NCBI GenBank assembly: GCA_020050835.1
Contig: JAGVKB010000139.1
Coordinates: 1-64,000 of the forward strand
Direction of reading: 5' to 3'
DNA length: 64,000 nt
Origin: Candidatus Obscuribacterales bacterium
GTDB taxonomy: Bacteria > Cyanobacteriota > Vampirovibrionia > Obscuribacterales > Obscuribacteraceae
The position numbers and the translations under genes are program-made. Positions 52,793 to 61,451 of the stretch are shown piece by piece. How positions within the stretch are numbered: the stretch's first letter is position 1; every line of letters begins with the position of its first letter. The notes beneath the pieces were generated by a model. It had not been told where the DNA came from. It saw nothing but the letters and a program-made list of their open reading frames with translations, and made no database searches.

Positions 52793-53425
52793 CTACTGGG
52801 AGCTATTCTCTTTGGACTCTGGTTCTAATATTCCGCTGGGAATGACAGACTTTCTAGGAGTCGGCAGCTTCAGCTTGATCTTGAGCGGATACCGGCTGAA
52901 AACATCCTTGAATTCGAACTCGCCGACAGACTCGCTTGCCAGCCTCTTCGCCATCACGCTGACTGGAAACAATTGCCGTTGATGATTGAAGCGCACCACC
53001 AGATCATTATGCTCTTGAACGGAGATCGTCAGTGAATCTTCCACATCGAGCACGCTGTCTCGTTCAAAACCGTAACTATCGCTATTGTAGAGCTGCTCGT
53101 CCTCCTGCAAGGACTGAAGCAAACGGCCCAGACAATCGCCCAATTCGTTTTCGCATTCCTCACGCGATTTGAGCGGACTCTCCTCAGCGACCGCAGCCTT
53201 GTCGAGAGCCTCTTTCAGCTTTTTTGAAAGCTCTGGTTGTTTGGAAAGTTCATCGCTGAGCGCAGCTGTGAATTTGGTGACAGCTTGATGGCGCCGCTTG
53301 AGATGCTCCTTGACCTTATTGGCAGCCGCAGCAATGCTGCCGCGCAGATCGGCAAAATTCTTGTAATTCATCCCGAACCAGAGCGCCAAACTGATTATCG
53401 TTAAGGCGATCACCGCATAGAGCAT
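52793..53425 (-). CDS. LemA-like membrane-anchored protein
   Basis: 210 residues from ATG 53425 (GGGAGAGG upstream; GTG 53440 also in frame). An N-terminal membrane helix (MLYAVIALTIISLALWFGM) is followed by antiparallel helices in the LemA manner: KVKEHLKRRHQAVTKFTAAL and near the end VQEHNDLVVRFNHQRQLFPV, matching the LemA YNxxxxxFN...FP pattern loosely. LemA function is unclear. The C-terminal 40 residues (RYPLKIKLKLPTPRKS) are an extension. Likely in an operon with the gene upstream. Confidence 0.65.
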   Translation of the reverse strand: MLYAVIALTIISLALWFGMNYKNFADLRGSIAAAANKVKEHLKRRHQAVTKFTAALSDELSKQPELSKKLKEALDKAAVAEESPLKSREECENELGDCLGRLLQSLQEDEQLYNSDSYGFERDSVLDVEDSLTISVQEHNDLVVRFNHQRQLFPVSVMAKRLASESVGEFEFKDVFSRYPLKIKLKLPTPRKSVIPSGILEPESKENSSQ

Positions 53426-53511
53426 CGAGGCCTCTCCCACGACCCTGAGAACCAGCCAAATTTGCCTCTACAGAATAGCACCGCCCAGCTTTCGACGCAT
53501 TGGCGGAAGGC

Positions 53512-54105
53512 TCAAACGATATCAACTGTTCGCTGGACCGGAAACACTCCCAGCCGAACAGTAACTTGCAACTTGGGCGGATCGATCAAGATGCGCTCAA
53601 GTCCCAGCTCGATGCCATTTTCAACCGCCTTTAGACCGACGATATCCTTGAGAACAAGCTTCCCTTTCTCCCGAGAGATTTCAAACTTGATAAGCTCTTT
53701 CGCCTTAATAATGTAGTTGCCCCAGCGCTCGACAGCAGCATGCTCATTAATGATGTTAATCACGTTGGACTGCCGGATGGTCTCTTTCATATGTCCGGCC
53801 AAAACTGAAATTAATCCCGGTATATGCTCCTTGTCGCCAAACGCTTCGACCAGAAGCCTGTCGACGACATAACCCGGCAATGAGGAATTCTCCGGGCGTT
53901 CGTGCAAGAAGCGCACGACCGCCGAAACCGGGTCACCCGCCGTTCGCAAAAGCCTTTTCGCAACATCGACGAGATCTTGCTCCACAGAGACAAGCCTCTG
54001 TACCAGCTGGTGATTCAACAACTTCTTGCCGGAGCAACATTGGCAACTCAATTGAATTTCCTCAATCCGGTCTGACTTAAAAGGAGCATTAGCGCTGAAT
54101 GCCAT
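53512..54105 (-). CDS. Hypothetical protein with CxCC motif
   Basis: 197 residues from ATG 54105. Early LSCQCCSGKK gives closely spaced Cys. The middle is helical (GYVVDRLLVEAFGDKEHIPG), and the C-terminus is beta-rich (GIELGLERILIDPPKLQVTV). No family recognised, no membrane segment. It precedes the LemA-like and GDPD genes on the same strand, gaps of 86 and 18 bp. Confidence 0.65.
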   Translation of the reverse strand: MAFSANAPFKSDRIEEIQLSCQCCSGKKLLNHQLVQRLVSVEQDLVDVAKRLLRTAGDPVSAVVRFLHERPENSSLPGYVVDRLLVEAFGDKEHIPGLISVLAGHMKETIRQSNVINIINEHAAVERWGNYIIKAKELIKFEISREKGKLVLKDIVGLKAVENGIELGLERILIDPPKLQVTVRLGVFPVQRTVDIV

Positions 54106-54333
54106 GTTCTACAGTCTGGGCTGATATTTTACGCGGAGCCCAATCCACCATATTTTCGATTCTATGTCTCTTGGTATCCAGGCGCAAGGCTTAATTTGAG
54201 GCGCTTCTAATTGCTTGACAATCACCCGGCGGCAGCTCTCCCTGATTTAGCACCATTTTCTTAAATTTTACTCATGTACAGCAACAGCTCTTAAGGAAAA
54301 CTGGCAGATCGCTAGAGCCAGAGAGGATGATCC

Positions 54334-55089
54334 GTGCCTGAAAAGCCCAACATCGTAGCCATTATTCCGGCCCGTTATGCTTCAACGCGCTTCCCGGGCA
54401 AACCGCTGGTGAAAATCAGCGGCTTGACTATGATCGAGCGGGTTTATCGCCAGTCTGAAATGTCTTCGCTGGTAAGCCGTATTCTTGTTGCCACGGACGA
54501 TCAGCGCATTTTTAGAACAGTCGAGGGCTTTGGCGGCAACTGTGTGCTAACCAGCAAAGAACATCTCTCGGGCACAGACCGGCTGGCGGAAGTAGCCGCT
54601 CAAAACGACGATATCGATCTAATCGTAAACGTTCAAGGCGACGAGCCGTTAATCGATCCAGCAGCGATTGACGCGGCGATCCAGCCGTTTCTGGCCGACA
54701 CCGATCTGCAAATGTCAACGCTGGCAAGAAAGCTTTCCACCCCAACCGAAGTCGAGCGTGGGGAGCAAGTGAAAGTGGTGACTGACAATTCCGGCTTCGC
54801 TCTTTACTTCTCTCGTGCGGCAATTCCGTGTTACAGAGACAACCGAGAATTTTCTGCCCGCAACTACCTGGGCCACATCGGACTTTATGTCTACCGCCGC
54901 GACTGCCTGTTGCGCCTGGCAGCGCTGCCACCGACCGTACTCGAACTGGCCGAATCATTAGAGCAACTCCGCGCCCTGGAAAACGGCATTAGAATCAAGG
55001 TGGTTGAAACACTCTACCGCTCGCTGGCGATCGATGTGCCATCGGACATCAAAGCCGTAGAAGCTGCGCTGTCTGCCAATCCCAATTGA
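54334..55089 (+). CDS. kdsB: CMP-Kdo synthetase (3-deoxy-manno-octulosonate cytidylyltransferase)
   Basis: 251 residues from GTG 54334, with GAGAGGA 8 nt upstream. IPARYASTRFPGKPLVKISG, TDDQRIF, SGTDRLAEVA and VQGDEPLIDP are KdsB hallmarks, as is HIGLYVYRRDCLLRLAALPP. It activates Kdo with CTP for lipid A core synthesis, so the organism probably makes LPS. Other Kdo genes are not in the window. Confidence 0.97.
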   Translation: MPEKPNIVAIIPARYASTRFPGKPLVKISGLTMIERVYRQSEMSSLVSRILVATDDQRIFRTVEGFGGNCVLTSKEHLSGTDRLAEVAAQNDDIDLIVNVQGDEPLIDPAAIDAAIQPFLADTDLQMSTLARKLSTPTEVERGEQVKVVTDNSGFALYFSRAAIPCYRDNREFSARNYLGHIGLYVYRRDCLLRLAALPPTVLELAESLEQLRALENGIRIKVVETLYRSLAIDVPSDIKAVEAALSANPN

Positions 55090-55180
55090 ACAATCTGTTT
55101 GACCGTGCGACTGCTTCAACTATAATCTTGGCATTCCAGCCGGGAGAAAAAGCAATGAGCCGGTTGCCAGGAGATTGAAA

Positions 55181-55963
55181 GTGAGTAAATTACCTCCCTC
55201 GTTACTGCTAACCGGCCTTCTTTGCCTAACACTTACTTCCGAAACTTTTGCCGCGCCAAACGATTCGCATACGCCGCGATTTGGTGCCGGCCCTGCTCCA
55301 GCAGCGATACCGGGTCGCCTGATGGAGCCCAAAAACGTGCCGGACTTTGCCGCCACTCCAGCTGGCGAGCGAAAGACCGGCACTGCGCTGCAAGCCGGGT
55401 TGCAATCGACGACTTTGCCGGTGGAAACTCGACTCAAATTGGTCGTCGAGTATGCAATCGACGCCAGAACAAGCCAGCCTGGAGATATCTTCGAAGCACA
55501 CGTGCGTGACGATCTCTCCGTCGGCAGCAGCTTGCTCTTGCCACGCGGCAGCCTGGTGAGAGGGCGAGTCACCGAAGTGAGCAAACCAAGGCTAATCAGC
55601 CGCGCCGGAAAGATCGGCTTGCGCCTGGAGCAGATCGTCACACCAACCGGCGAAACTGTGCCGCTCGATGCCGCACTCGAGTTTCAGAAAGGAACCACCA
55701 ATCAGCGCGGCGAGCTCGACCCGGGTACCAGCTTCTCAACTCGGGTCGGAGAGGACGTACGTTCGGTAACCGGTCTGAATTCAACAGGTCCGGCCCGCGG
55801 TGCGCTGATGGCAGCCAACATTGCCACATTAGGAGCGCCGGCAGTCGCCACCATGTTGGGCAGCTCGGCAGTGGCACTTTTCCGCTCCGGGGACAACATC
55901 GCATTGACACCCGGCCAGGAGATCGAGATTCTGCTGACCAACGATCTCGGCGTTCAGCTATAA
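55181..55963 (+). CDS. Secreted beta-rich protein of unknown function
   Basis: 260 residues from GTG 55181 (AGGAG 7 nt upstream; TTG 55175 in frame). Signal peptide LLLTGLLCLTLTSETFAAP. A domain with DIFEAHVRDDLSVGSSLLLP, then RGSLVRGRVTEVSKPRLISR and IGLRLEQIVTPTGETVPLDA resembles the barrel of TrbI/VirB10-type or related periplasmic proteins, though no conjugation gene is here. A hydrophobic segment (about 205-232) and ALTPGQEIEILL end it. Possibly an outer-membrane-associated protein. Confidence 0.7.
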   Translation: MSKLPPSLLLTGLLCLTLTSETFAAPNDSHTPRFGAGPAPAAIPGRLMEPKNVPDFAATPAGERKTGTALQAGLQSTTLPVETRLKLVVEYAIDARTSQPGDIFEAHVRDDLSVGSSLLLPRGSLVRGRVTEVSKPRLISRAGKIGLRLEQIVTPTGETVPLDAALEFQKGTTNQRGELDPGTSFSTRVGEDVRSVTGLNSTGPARGALMAANIATLGAPAVATMLGSSAVALFRSGDNIALTPGQEIEILLTNDLGVQL

Positions 55964-56101
55964 GGCAAGACTTTCTGCCCGGCCGGAAGAGGCAAGCTAA
56001 CCCGGACCGCCAAGACGCGTTCGGTGAGGTTGGAAAGCAGCTCTATTGGTGACCGCCGCAAACTGTTTCTCAACGGTCTTCCGTGAGAGCCGGCCGGCGG
56101 A

Positions 56102-57157
56102 CTACATTCCCTTTTTCAACTGGGTGCGCACTAAGGCCACATTAGTGTGGAAGACCTTATTACCAGGATCCAGCCGCAGAGCCTTGTTGAACTCTTCATC
56201 GGCCTCTTCCAGATAATTGCGCCGCTGATAAATCACACCGAGATTGTTGTGAACCAGCGCATTATTCGGCTTGAGTTTCAAACAGAGCTTGTACTCCTTT
56301 TGTGCTTCCTCGAGCCGCCCCTGCTCGACCAGCAAATTAGCCAGGTCATAGTGAGCTATAAAAGAATAGAAATGTCCTTCAATCGCTTTCTTGAACTCCG
56401 CTTCGGCACCAGCTTGGTCTCCGGAAGTCTTCAAAAGTGTTCCCAAATTGATTCGCGCCTGAATATCTTCCGGTTTTATCTTCAGATACTGCTTATATTT
56501 CCTAATAGCCGTCTTCGAGTTACCCATCATTTGATACACGAAAGCCATTTGATAGCGGGCCTCAAGATAGCTCGGGTTGTGCAAAAGGGCCTTTTCCAGC
56601 GCTTCCAGCGCCTCCTTATAGTTTTTGTCCTTGGTCAGTTGAACGGCCTTTTTATAATGTGGAACCGGATCGATATCGGCACGCTTTTCGTCGCCGGTCG
56701 CCTGCGTTTCAGCCTTTTCCACTTCAGATTCTTCATCAGAAGGCGCCGAATCCGACTCCTTAACAGTTTCTCTATCCGGAATCGGGTCGCCGACCTGCGG
56801 CATCATATCGTCGGTGCGCGTCGTATCCATCGCTCTCGCTCTGAATGGCCGGTCGCTATCAGCCGGCGAGTCGAAAGTCGGCGAAGATCTGTGCTCGCCG
56901 GAGTCCGCACTTCGCTCGCTTTCATCCGAGCCTTCCATTTCCGTTTGAGGCTTGCCCGCCTCATCTGAGCTGCTTGCTTCGGCTGGAGCTGGTCTCAGCT
57001 CTTCTGCATCTGCCTGCGGTTCACAGTTAGCCGGGCAGAAACTGCTGCCAATGCTAACTCCAGCCCAAGCTCCGGCAATCAGCATCGCCGCTAAGGGCCG
57101 CCTACCGGCCCGCATGACTTGAACAGCGCGCTCAAACTTTTTTGCGAAAAAACTCAT
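56102..57157 (-). CDS. Secreted or anchored TPR protein
   Basis: 351 residues. N-terminal hydrophobic segment (about 21-40) with a Cys in SSFCPANCEP, then about 120 acidic, Ser/Glu/Asp-rich residues, probably disordered. Residues 165-345 hold five canonical TPRs (NYKEALEALEKALLHNPSYL, SKTAIRKYKQYLKIKPEDI, RLEEAQKEYKLCLKLKPNNA, LEEADEEFNKALRLDPGNK). Likely periplasmic; partner unknown. Confidence 0.88.
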   Translation of the reverse strand: MSFFAKKFERAVQVMRAGRRPLAAMLIAGAWAGVSIGSSFCPANCEPQADAEELRPAPAEASSSDEAGKPQTEMEGSDESERSADSGEHRSSPTFDSPADSDRPFRARAMDTTRTDDMMPQVGDPIPDRETVKESDSAPSDEESEVEKAETQATGDEKRADIDPVPHYKKAVQLTKDKNYKEALEALEKALLHNPSYLEARYQMAFVYQMMGNSKTAIRKYKQYLKIKPEDIQARINLGTLLKTSGDQAGAEAEFKKAIEGHFYSFIAHYDLANLLVEQGRLEEAQKEYKLCLKLKPNNALVHNNLGVIYQRRNYLEEADEEFNKALRLDPGNKVFHTNVALVRTQLKKGM

Positions 57158-57269
57158 TTTAAACCTGTCTGCCCGCCGATTCTGAAGCTACTTGAACCCT
57201 GTACAGCACACATCAAATAACGCCCGCAGCCGAGCTGTCAAGGCACCGAAATTAACCCACAACGGAAAA

Positions 57270-57731
57270 TCAAACGGGCGCGGGCGCCGAGCCGAACTGA
57301 TTCTCCAATAGGAGCGTTACCGGTCCGTCATTGGTCAATGATACTTCCATATGCGCGCCGAACACGCCAAGTTCGACCGGAACTGCCAATTTGCGCAGCT
57401 CATCGGCGAAGTGAAGATAGAGGCATTGGCCCAATTCGGGCTTCGCGGCCCGGATAAAGCTCGGACGCCGGCCCTTTCGCCAATCGGCCAGCAGCGTAAA
57501 CTGCGAGATCACCAGGCAAGCTCCGCCCACGTCTTTGACTGAAAGATTCATTTTGCCCGCCGGATCAGAGAAAATTCGCAGGTCCGCCGATTTTTGAGCC
57601 AGGTAGGAACTATCCTTTTCACTGTCTCCCTCTTCCACTCCAAGCAAAATGACCAGTCCGGCTTCAATCTCGCCGACCACTTTGCCGTCGACTCTGACCA
57701 TCGCCTTAGAGACTCTCTGTAACACTGCCTT
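57270..57731 (-). CDS. dtd: D-aminoacyl-tRNA deacylase
   Basis: 153 residues from ATG 57731 (GGAAGG upstream; frame open to 57761). MKAVLQRVSKAMVRVDGKVV, SQFTLLADWRKGRRPSF and the C-terminal NDGPVTLLLEN match Dtd, including both cross-subunit Gly-Pro and SQFTL motifs. It removes D-amino acids and glycine from tRNAs. Stands just upstream of tRNA-fMet on the opposite strand. Confidence 0.96.
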   Translation of the reverse strand, partial: KAVLQRVSKAMVRVDGKVVGEIEAGLVILLGVEEGDSEKDSSYLAQKSADLRIFSDPAGKMNLSVKDVGGACLVISQFTLLADWRKGRRPSFIRAAKPELGQCLYLHFADELRKLAVPVELGVFGAHMEVSLTNDGPVTLLLENQFGSAPAPV

Positions 57732-57836
57732 CATATCGCCTTCCCACCAGCGCCCCCACACAGCCAGCCGTGAGTCATAATTAACTTCACACCCTGGCTA
57801 CCGCGCCGAATTATGTTAACATTCAAATGTCAGTAT

Positions 57837-57913
<77 letters not shown>

Positions 57914-57928
57914 ATTAAAACCATGATG

Positions 57929-57961
57929 AATCGGCGGTCTCCAGCGAGAAGCCGATTTTTT
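57929..57961 (+). terminator. Rho-independent terminator after tRNA-fMet
   Basis: AATCGGC 57929-57935 pairs with GCCGATT 57951-57957, followed by a run of Ts to 57961. Confidence 0.8.
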
Positions 57962-58323
57962 ATTGGGGTAGTCTTCAGAGCGCGCCTTACCCTCTGCCTT
58001 ACCCTGAGCGAGAAAGCAGCGATTTGAGCTTTTTCTCTCTTCCGCTGCTTTCGTAATTGTTCACTCTCATATGCCGAAATCAGGCTGAAGAGCACGAGTT
58101 AACAAGATTTCACACTCACCAGAACTTCCAGATGCGTTAGAGCATGACACTAAATGCAGTGCCTGTCACCGTGCGCGGCCGCGGCAACGCTGCGCGAGAA
58201 ATCAAACGCAAAATGTAGCGCTTTTGCCATGTATAGAGCGTTATTCATGGCATTTCCACTACATTCTTTGATCATTCCTTTTGTCTTGTTGCACCGTTTT
58301 GCCAGAGCACGACCGGCTCTTGT
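57962..58323. other. Gene-free stretch at the start of the putative island
   Basis: About 360 bp with no frame I can support; short minus- and plus-strand frames lack SDs and family likeness. No integrase and no repeat of the tRNA 3' end was seen here. It may hold remnants of an integration module. Confidence 0.5.
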
Positions 58324-59028
58324 TCATCTTGTTGGCAGTCTTTGATCGGTTGGTCGTGTGTCATCCCATTCTTTGAGCAGCCCGCTTTGGTGATTGCGCA
58401 AGACTTTTGCTACGGTCCGGTGGTATTTGCCTACATCTCCTGCCAACACTTCAAAAGTATTGATGTCATAATTCGCCGTTTTGCCGCCAATTTCTACCTT
58501 GCAGTGTGGGCGGCCAGGATGCCTGCTTTCGTTCGGATAAAAGATGACTCGAAAATCGTCGATTTCCTTGTATAGCTTTTCGTTGAGCTCTTGCAAGCCA
58601 TCTTCACGCAATACGCCCAGTGAGCTGATTTCGTTGCGCATTGATTCAAACAAGCTGCCAGTTAATTCGATCTCCTTCAACTCATCTTCAACTCCGCTAG
58701 CGAACTTTTCGGAGCTAGTGGCATTCACGCCTGTCACCGATTTCTCAACAGGTTCGAGTTCAAAGGACCAATTCAAAACTTGCATCACTAGCACTTGTGG
58801 GCGCCCTACTGGCGACAATTCTCTGGCGATCCTTTTTGCATGCTCGCCCACCATCTCAAATGTTTCCGGGCTACTCAAAAAGTATTCGCCGTGCGGAAGG
58901 TGAAATTTTCCGAGTTCCGTATCGATTGTACGCATGCAGCCAAGTTCCTCCATGCGTTCGTGGAGAGCAATGTAGTCTCCTGAATCTCCAGGAAGTTGGA
59001 TACGGATTACGTACGGCAAATAGGTCAT
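58324..59028 (-). CDS. Two-domain protein with C-terminal DUF4160
   Basis: 234 residues from ATG 59028 (TTG 59046 also in frame). Residues 1-80 (TYLPYVIRIQLPGDSGDYIA, GEYFLSSPETFEMVGEHAKR) could be a ferredoxin-like fold as in Cas2/GhoS-type proteins; this is a weak guess. Residues 165-228 match DUF4160: FRVIFYPNESRHPGRPHCKV, ANYDINTFEVLAG and KVLRNHQSGLLKEWDD (compare HxPHxHV... LxxNxxxLLExW). DUF4160 proteins occur in toxin-antitoxin-like pairs. Located in the island and transcribed towards tRNA-fMet. Confidence 0.65.
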   Translation of the reverse strand: MTYLPYVIRIQLPGDSGDYIALHERMEELGCMRTIDTELGKFHLPHGEYFLSSPETFEMVGEHAKRIARELSPVGRPQVLVMQVLNWSFELEPVEKSVTGVNATSSEKFASGVEDELKEIELTGSLFESMRNEISSLGVLREDGLQELNEKLYKEIDDFRVIFYPNESRHPGRPHCKVEIGGKTANYDINTFEVLAGDVGKYHRTVAKVLRNHQSGLLKEWDDTRPTDQRLPTR

Positions 59029-59321
59029 TCCAAACACTAAAAACAAAACCTCAGATCTAGACGGATACCTTCATTCGTCGGCAATGACATGAGCAGCGAT
59101 GTTCTAGTGTATCAAGTTCCCAAGAGATTCGCCTGCTTTTTCTGCCACTGGTATCAATGAGTTCATTCGGCTGCCTCCGTGCATGTCTTAACGTGCGGAG
59201 ACTGACACAACTTCCAACTGCTTCCAATGGCAGGCCCCGACCGGGGCGCGCACGCGCGTCCATTGGGCATCTGAAAGTCGTGTCCACTAAGACGGCACTA
59301 ACACGCACTAGAGGTGCCACC

Positions 59322-59720
59322 ATGAACAATACCATTCAGATCGTAGGTTATGTCGGACAGAACCCGCATGCCATCTCATTTGAAGATACCGGAAACAAAG
59401 TCGTCAAATTTTCCGTAGCCGTGAAAGAGTTTTCAGCGAATACGGACGAAAACAAGACACTCTGGCTCGATGTTGACGCCTGGAACGGGCTTGGCGAGCG
59501 CGTTCTTAAGACAATCACCAAGGGGCGCGAAGTTGTGGTACACGGGCGACTGTCGCTCTCCACTTACAACAAAGACGTGAATGGTGTAAAAGTGGAGATC
59601 ACAAAGCCGGTGATCAAGCTGACGAGTTTTCATCTGTGCGGTCGCAGGCCTTCTGAGCCATCAAATGAGCCTGCAACAAACGCAGGCAAGAAGAGTCGCC
59701 TGTCCGCTGTAAAAAGCTAG
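59322..59720 (+). CDS. ssb: Single-stranded DNA-binding protein
   Basis: 132 residues from ATG 59322 with AGAGGTG upstream. OB-fold of the bacterial SSB type: MNNTIQIVGYVGQNPHAISF, KVVKFSVAVKEF, LWLDVDAWNGLGERVLKTIT, GREVVVHGRLSLSTY. The acidic DDDIPF-like C-terminal tip that recruits partners is missing; it ends in basic residues (KKSRLSAVKS). This and the context suggest an accessory, mobile-element SSB rather than the chromosomal one. Confidence 0.9.
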   Translation: MNNTIQIVGYVGQNPHAISFEDTGNKVVKFSVAVKEFSANTDENKTLWLDVDAWNGLGERVLKTITKGREVVVHGRLSLSTYNKDVNGVKVEITKPVIKLTSFHLCGRRPSEPSNEPATNAGKKSRLSAVKS

Positions 59721-59732
59721 GCGCTCAACCAG

Positions 59733-59758
59733 GGCAGGAACTTTGTTCCTGCCTTTTT
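59733..59758 (+). terminator. Rho-independent terminator after ssb
   Basis: GGCAGGAAC 59733-59741, loop TTT, GTTCCTGCC 59745-59753, then TTTTT. Strong, 13 bp after the ssb stop. Confidence 0.9.
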
Positions 59759-59806
59759 CATAGGCTCAGGCATGCACCCGTCAATTCTTAAGAACACCTA
59801 TAAAAA

Positions 59807-59837
59807 TTAGCCAAAATTTAGCCACCTCTTGTATACT
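59807..59837 (+). promoter_or_regulatory. Promoter with repeated TTAGCCA sites before the island operon
   Basis: TATACT at 59832-59837 is a good -10, 22 bp before the RHH gene start. TTAGCCA occurs at 59807-59813 and 59818-59824, 11 bp apart (one helical turn), over the -35 area. This placement fits an operator for the RHH protein encoded just downstream. Confidence 0.5.
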
Positions 59838-59859
59838 AAAGGTCTGGAGGTCCAACTGG

Positions 59860-60072
59860 ATGGCAGATAAGAAGACTATGACACTCAATCTGACAGAGCA
59901 GGAAATGACTGTTCTGGAAGAACTCGCAATCAAAAAGGACCTTAGCAAAACTGCCGTACTCAGGCAGGCGCTGAAACTTTATCAGCTCGTAGACGTCCGC
60001 CTTTCGCAAGGTGAACGGATGTTTTTTGAAAATGGGGATAAAGAAGAAAAGATGGAGTTAGCAGTGCTATAA
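59860..60072 (+). CDS. Ribbon-helix-helix regulator of the island operon
   Basis: 70 residues from ATG 59860, TGGAGG upstream. RHH pattern: TMTLNLTEQEMTVLEELAIK then LSKTAVLRQALKLYQLVDVR, with an acidic C-terminus. RHH proteins act as antitoxins or operon repressors. First gene of the group with TIGR04255 and two unknown genes; TTAGCCA repeats at its promoter are candidate sites. Confidence 0.8.
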   Translation: MADKKTMTLNLTEQEMTVLEELAIKKDLSKTAVLRQALKLYQLVDVRLSQGERMFFENGDKEEKMELAVL

Positions 60073-60174
60073 AAACAATGTCGAGCGTTGCCAAGCGGCA
60101 TTCCGCCGGGCCGCAGGCATCTACTAAGTCCGCTAGAATAGCAAGCAAGATTACTAGGATTCATCGGAAGAAAC

Positions 60175-61017
60175 GTGCAAAAAATGGCAGAGTCAGCAAA
60201 GGAATTGGAGAAAGCGCCGCTTCCCGATTATGAGAGGCCACCCGTGATTGAGGTGGTCTGCGGAATTACTTTCAAATCGCTTGATCGACTTCTTGCTCCT
60301 CACCTTGGTATGTATTGGGAGAAAGTCAAAGACCGCTATTCCGGGTGCGCTGAACGCCCACCCCTGGTTCCAGTAATTGAGGCTCCAGCAGGGCGAGACC
60401 AAGTTGATCTGGAGTTCGTTGACGTTCCACCAATCCCAAGAATTTGGTTCGTAAATCAAGAGAGCAATGAACTGATTCAAGTGCAGAGAGATCGTTTTTT
60501 GCATAACTGGAGAAAAAAAGACGAAGATACAAGGTATCCAAAGTACAAAAGTGTTATCTCTGAATTCAATGCGCAGATCCGCACGTTCTCAGAGTTTCTC
60601 GCGAAACATGATCTTGGCGAAATCGAGCCAATTCAGTTTGAACTGACATATGTAAATCACATCCCGCAGGGTGACTGCTGGGAATCAGCCTCGGACCTGA
60701 GCCAACTATTCGTCGCATTCAATAAGCAAGTTTGTCACCAACAATTCTTGCCAGACGTTGAAGGTCTTAATTGGACAACGACGTTTGCATTGCCAAACGA
60801 CAGCGGACGCCTTTACGTACAACTTCGGACAGCAGTAAAATCTGACGATAATCAAAAGAAACTACTGCAGCTGAATTTAACAGCACGAGGAATTGGAAAG
60901 TTTCAGAAACTTGGTGATATGAACTCATGGTTTGATATTGCGCATGAATCAATCGTAAAGGGATTTGCAGACCTTACAACAGAAAAGGCTCAGAAAGAAA
61001 TCTGGCGGAGGAAGTAG
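60175..61017 (+). CDS. TIGR04255 family protein
   Basis: 280 residues from GTG 60175 (ATG 60184 possible). The start region LPDYERPPVIEVVCGITFKS, then RIWFVNQESNELIQVQRDRF and HNWRK, is the TIGR04255 pattern. The family is sporadic, of unknown function, and often in mobile or accessory loci (from memory). The codon use is more AT-rich than the core genes. Ends 2 bp before the next gene, so translation is coupled. Confidence 0.85.
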   Translation: MQKMAESAKELEKAPLPDYERPPVIEVVCGITFKSLDRLLAPHLGMYWEKVKDRYSGCAERPPLVPVIEAPAGRDQVDLEFVDVPPIPRIWFVNQESNELIQVQRDRFLHNWRKKDEDTRYPKYKSVISEFNAQIRTFSEFLAKHDLGEIEPIQFELTYVNHIPQGDCWESASDLSQLFVAFNKQVCHQQFLPDVEGLNWTTTFALPNDSGRLYVQLRTAVKSDDNQKKLLQLNLTARGIGKFQKLGDMNSWFDIAHESIVKGFADLTTEKAQKEIWRRK

Positions 61018-61019
61018 GT

Positions 61020-61451
61020 ATGGTTCAAACACTTCAAAGACGCTATCAGGCACCAAGTGACGGCTCAGCAGAATCTGTTGAGACCTCTGTTCAGCCATTT
61101 TCTGTTGACAGCGAACTACTTACTTCTGACAATGTTTATGTAACTGAACACCATAGAGAAAATGTTCAGCAGCAGCCACGCAAACAGCGTGCTGAAGCGG
61201 CTGGTAGCTATACAACGATTGCGGGTCAGGTCATTGCCTTCCCTGGTTTTGAAGACTCCATTATCGGTATCACTGAAGGCGACTTGCGCGAGGCACAAGT
61301 TTTCTATGAATCGCATGATCGAGACTTGGTGGTCACGCATACTCGTAGCGTTTTATTCTCTAAAGAAATTTCCATTGATCCAAAGGCTATGCGACGCCTG
61401 CAGCCAAAAATCATCCTTGAAGAGGGATATCGCTCCCGAGACGATGACTAA
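61020..61451 (+). CDS. Hypothetical protein of the TIGR04255 operon
   Basis: 143 residues from ATG 61020, GGAGGAAG upstream. N-terminal half polar and probably disordered; C-terminal half (GDLREAQVFYESHDRDLVVT, FSKEISIDPKAMRRLQPK) more structured. No family known to me. Overlaps the next gene by 8 bp (ATGACTAA), a typical coupling arrangement. Confidence 0.75.
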   Translation: MVQTLQRRYQAPSDGSAESVETSVQPFSVDSELLTSDNVYVTEHHRENVQQQPRKQRAEAAGSYTTIAGQVIAFPGFEDSIIGITEGDLREAQVFYESHDRDLVVTHTRSVLFSKEISIDPKAMRRLQPKIILEEGYRSRDDD

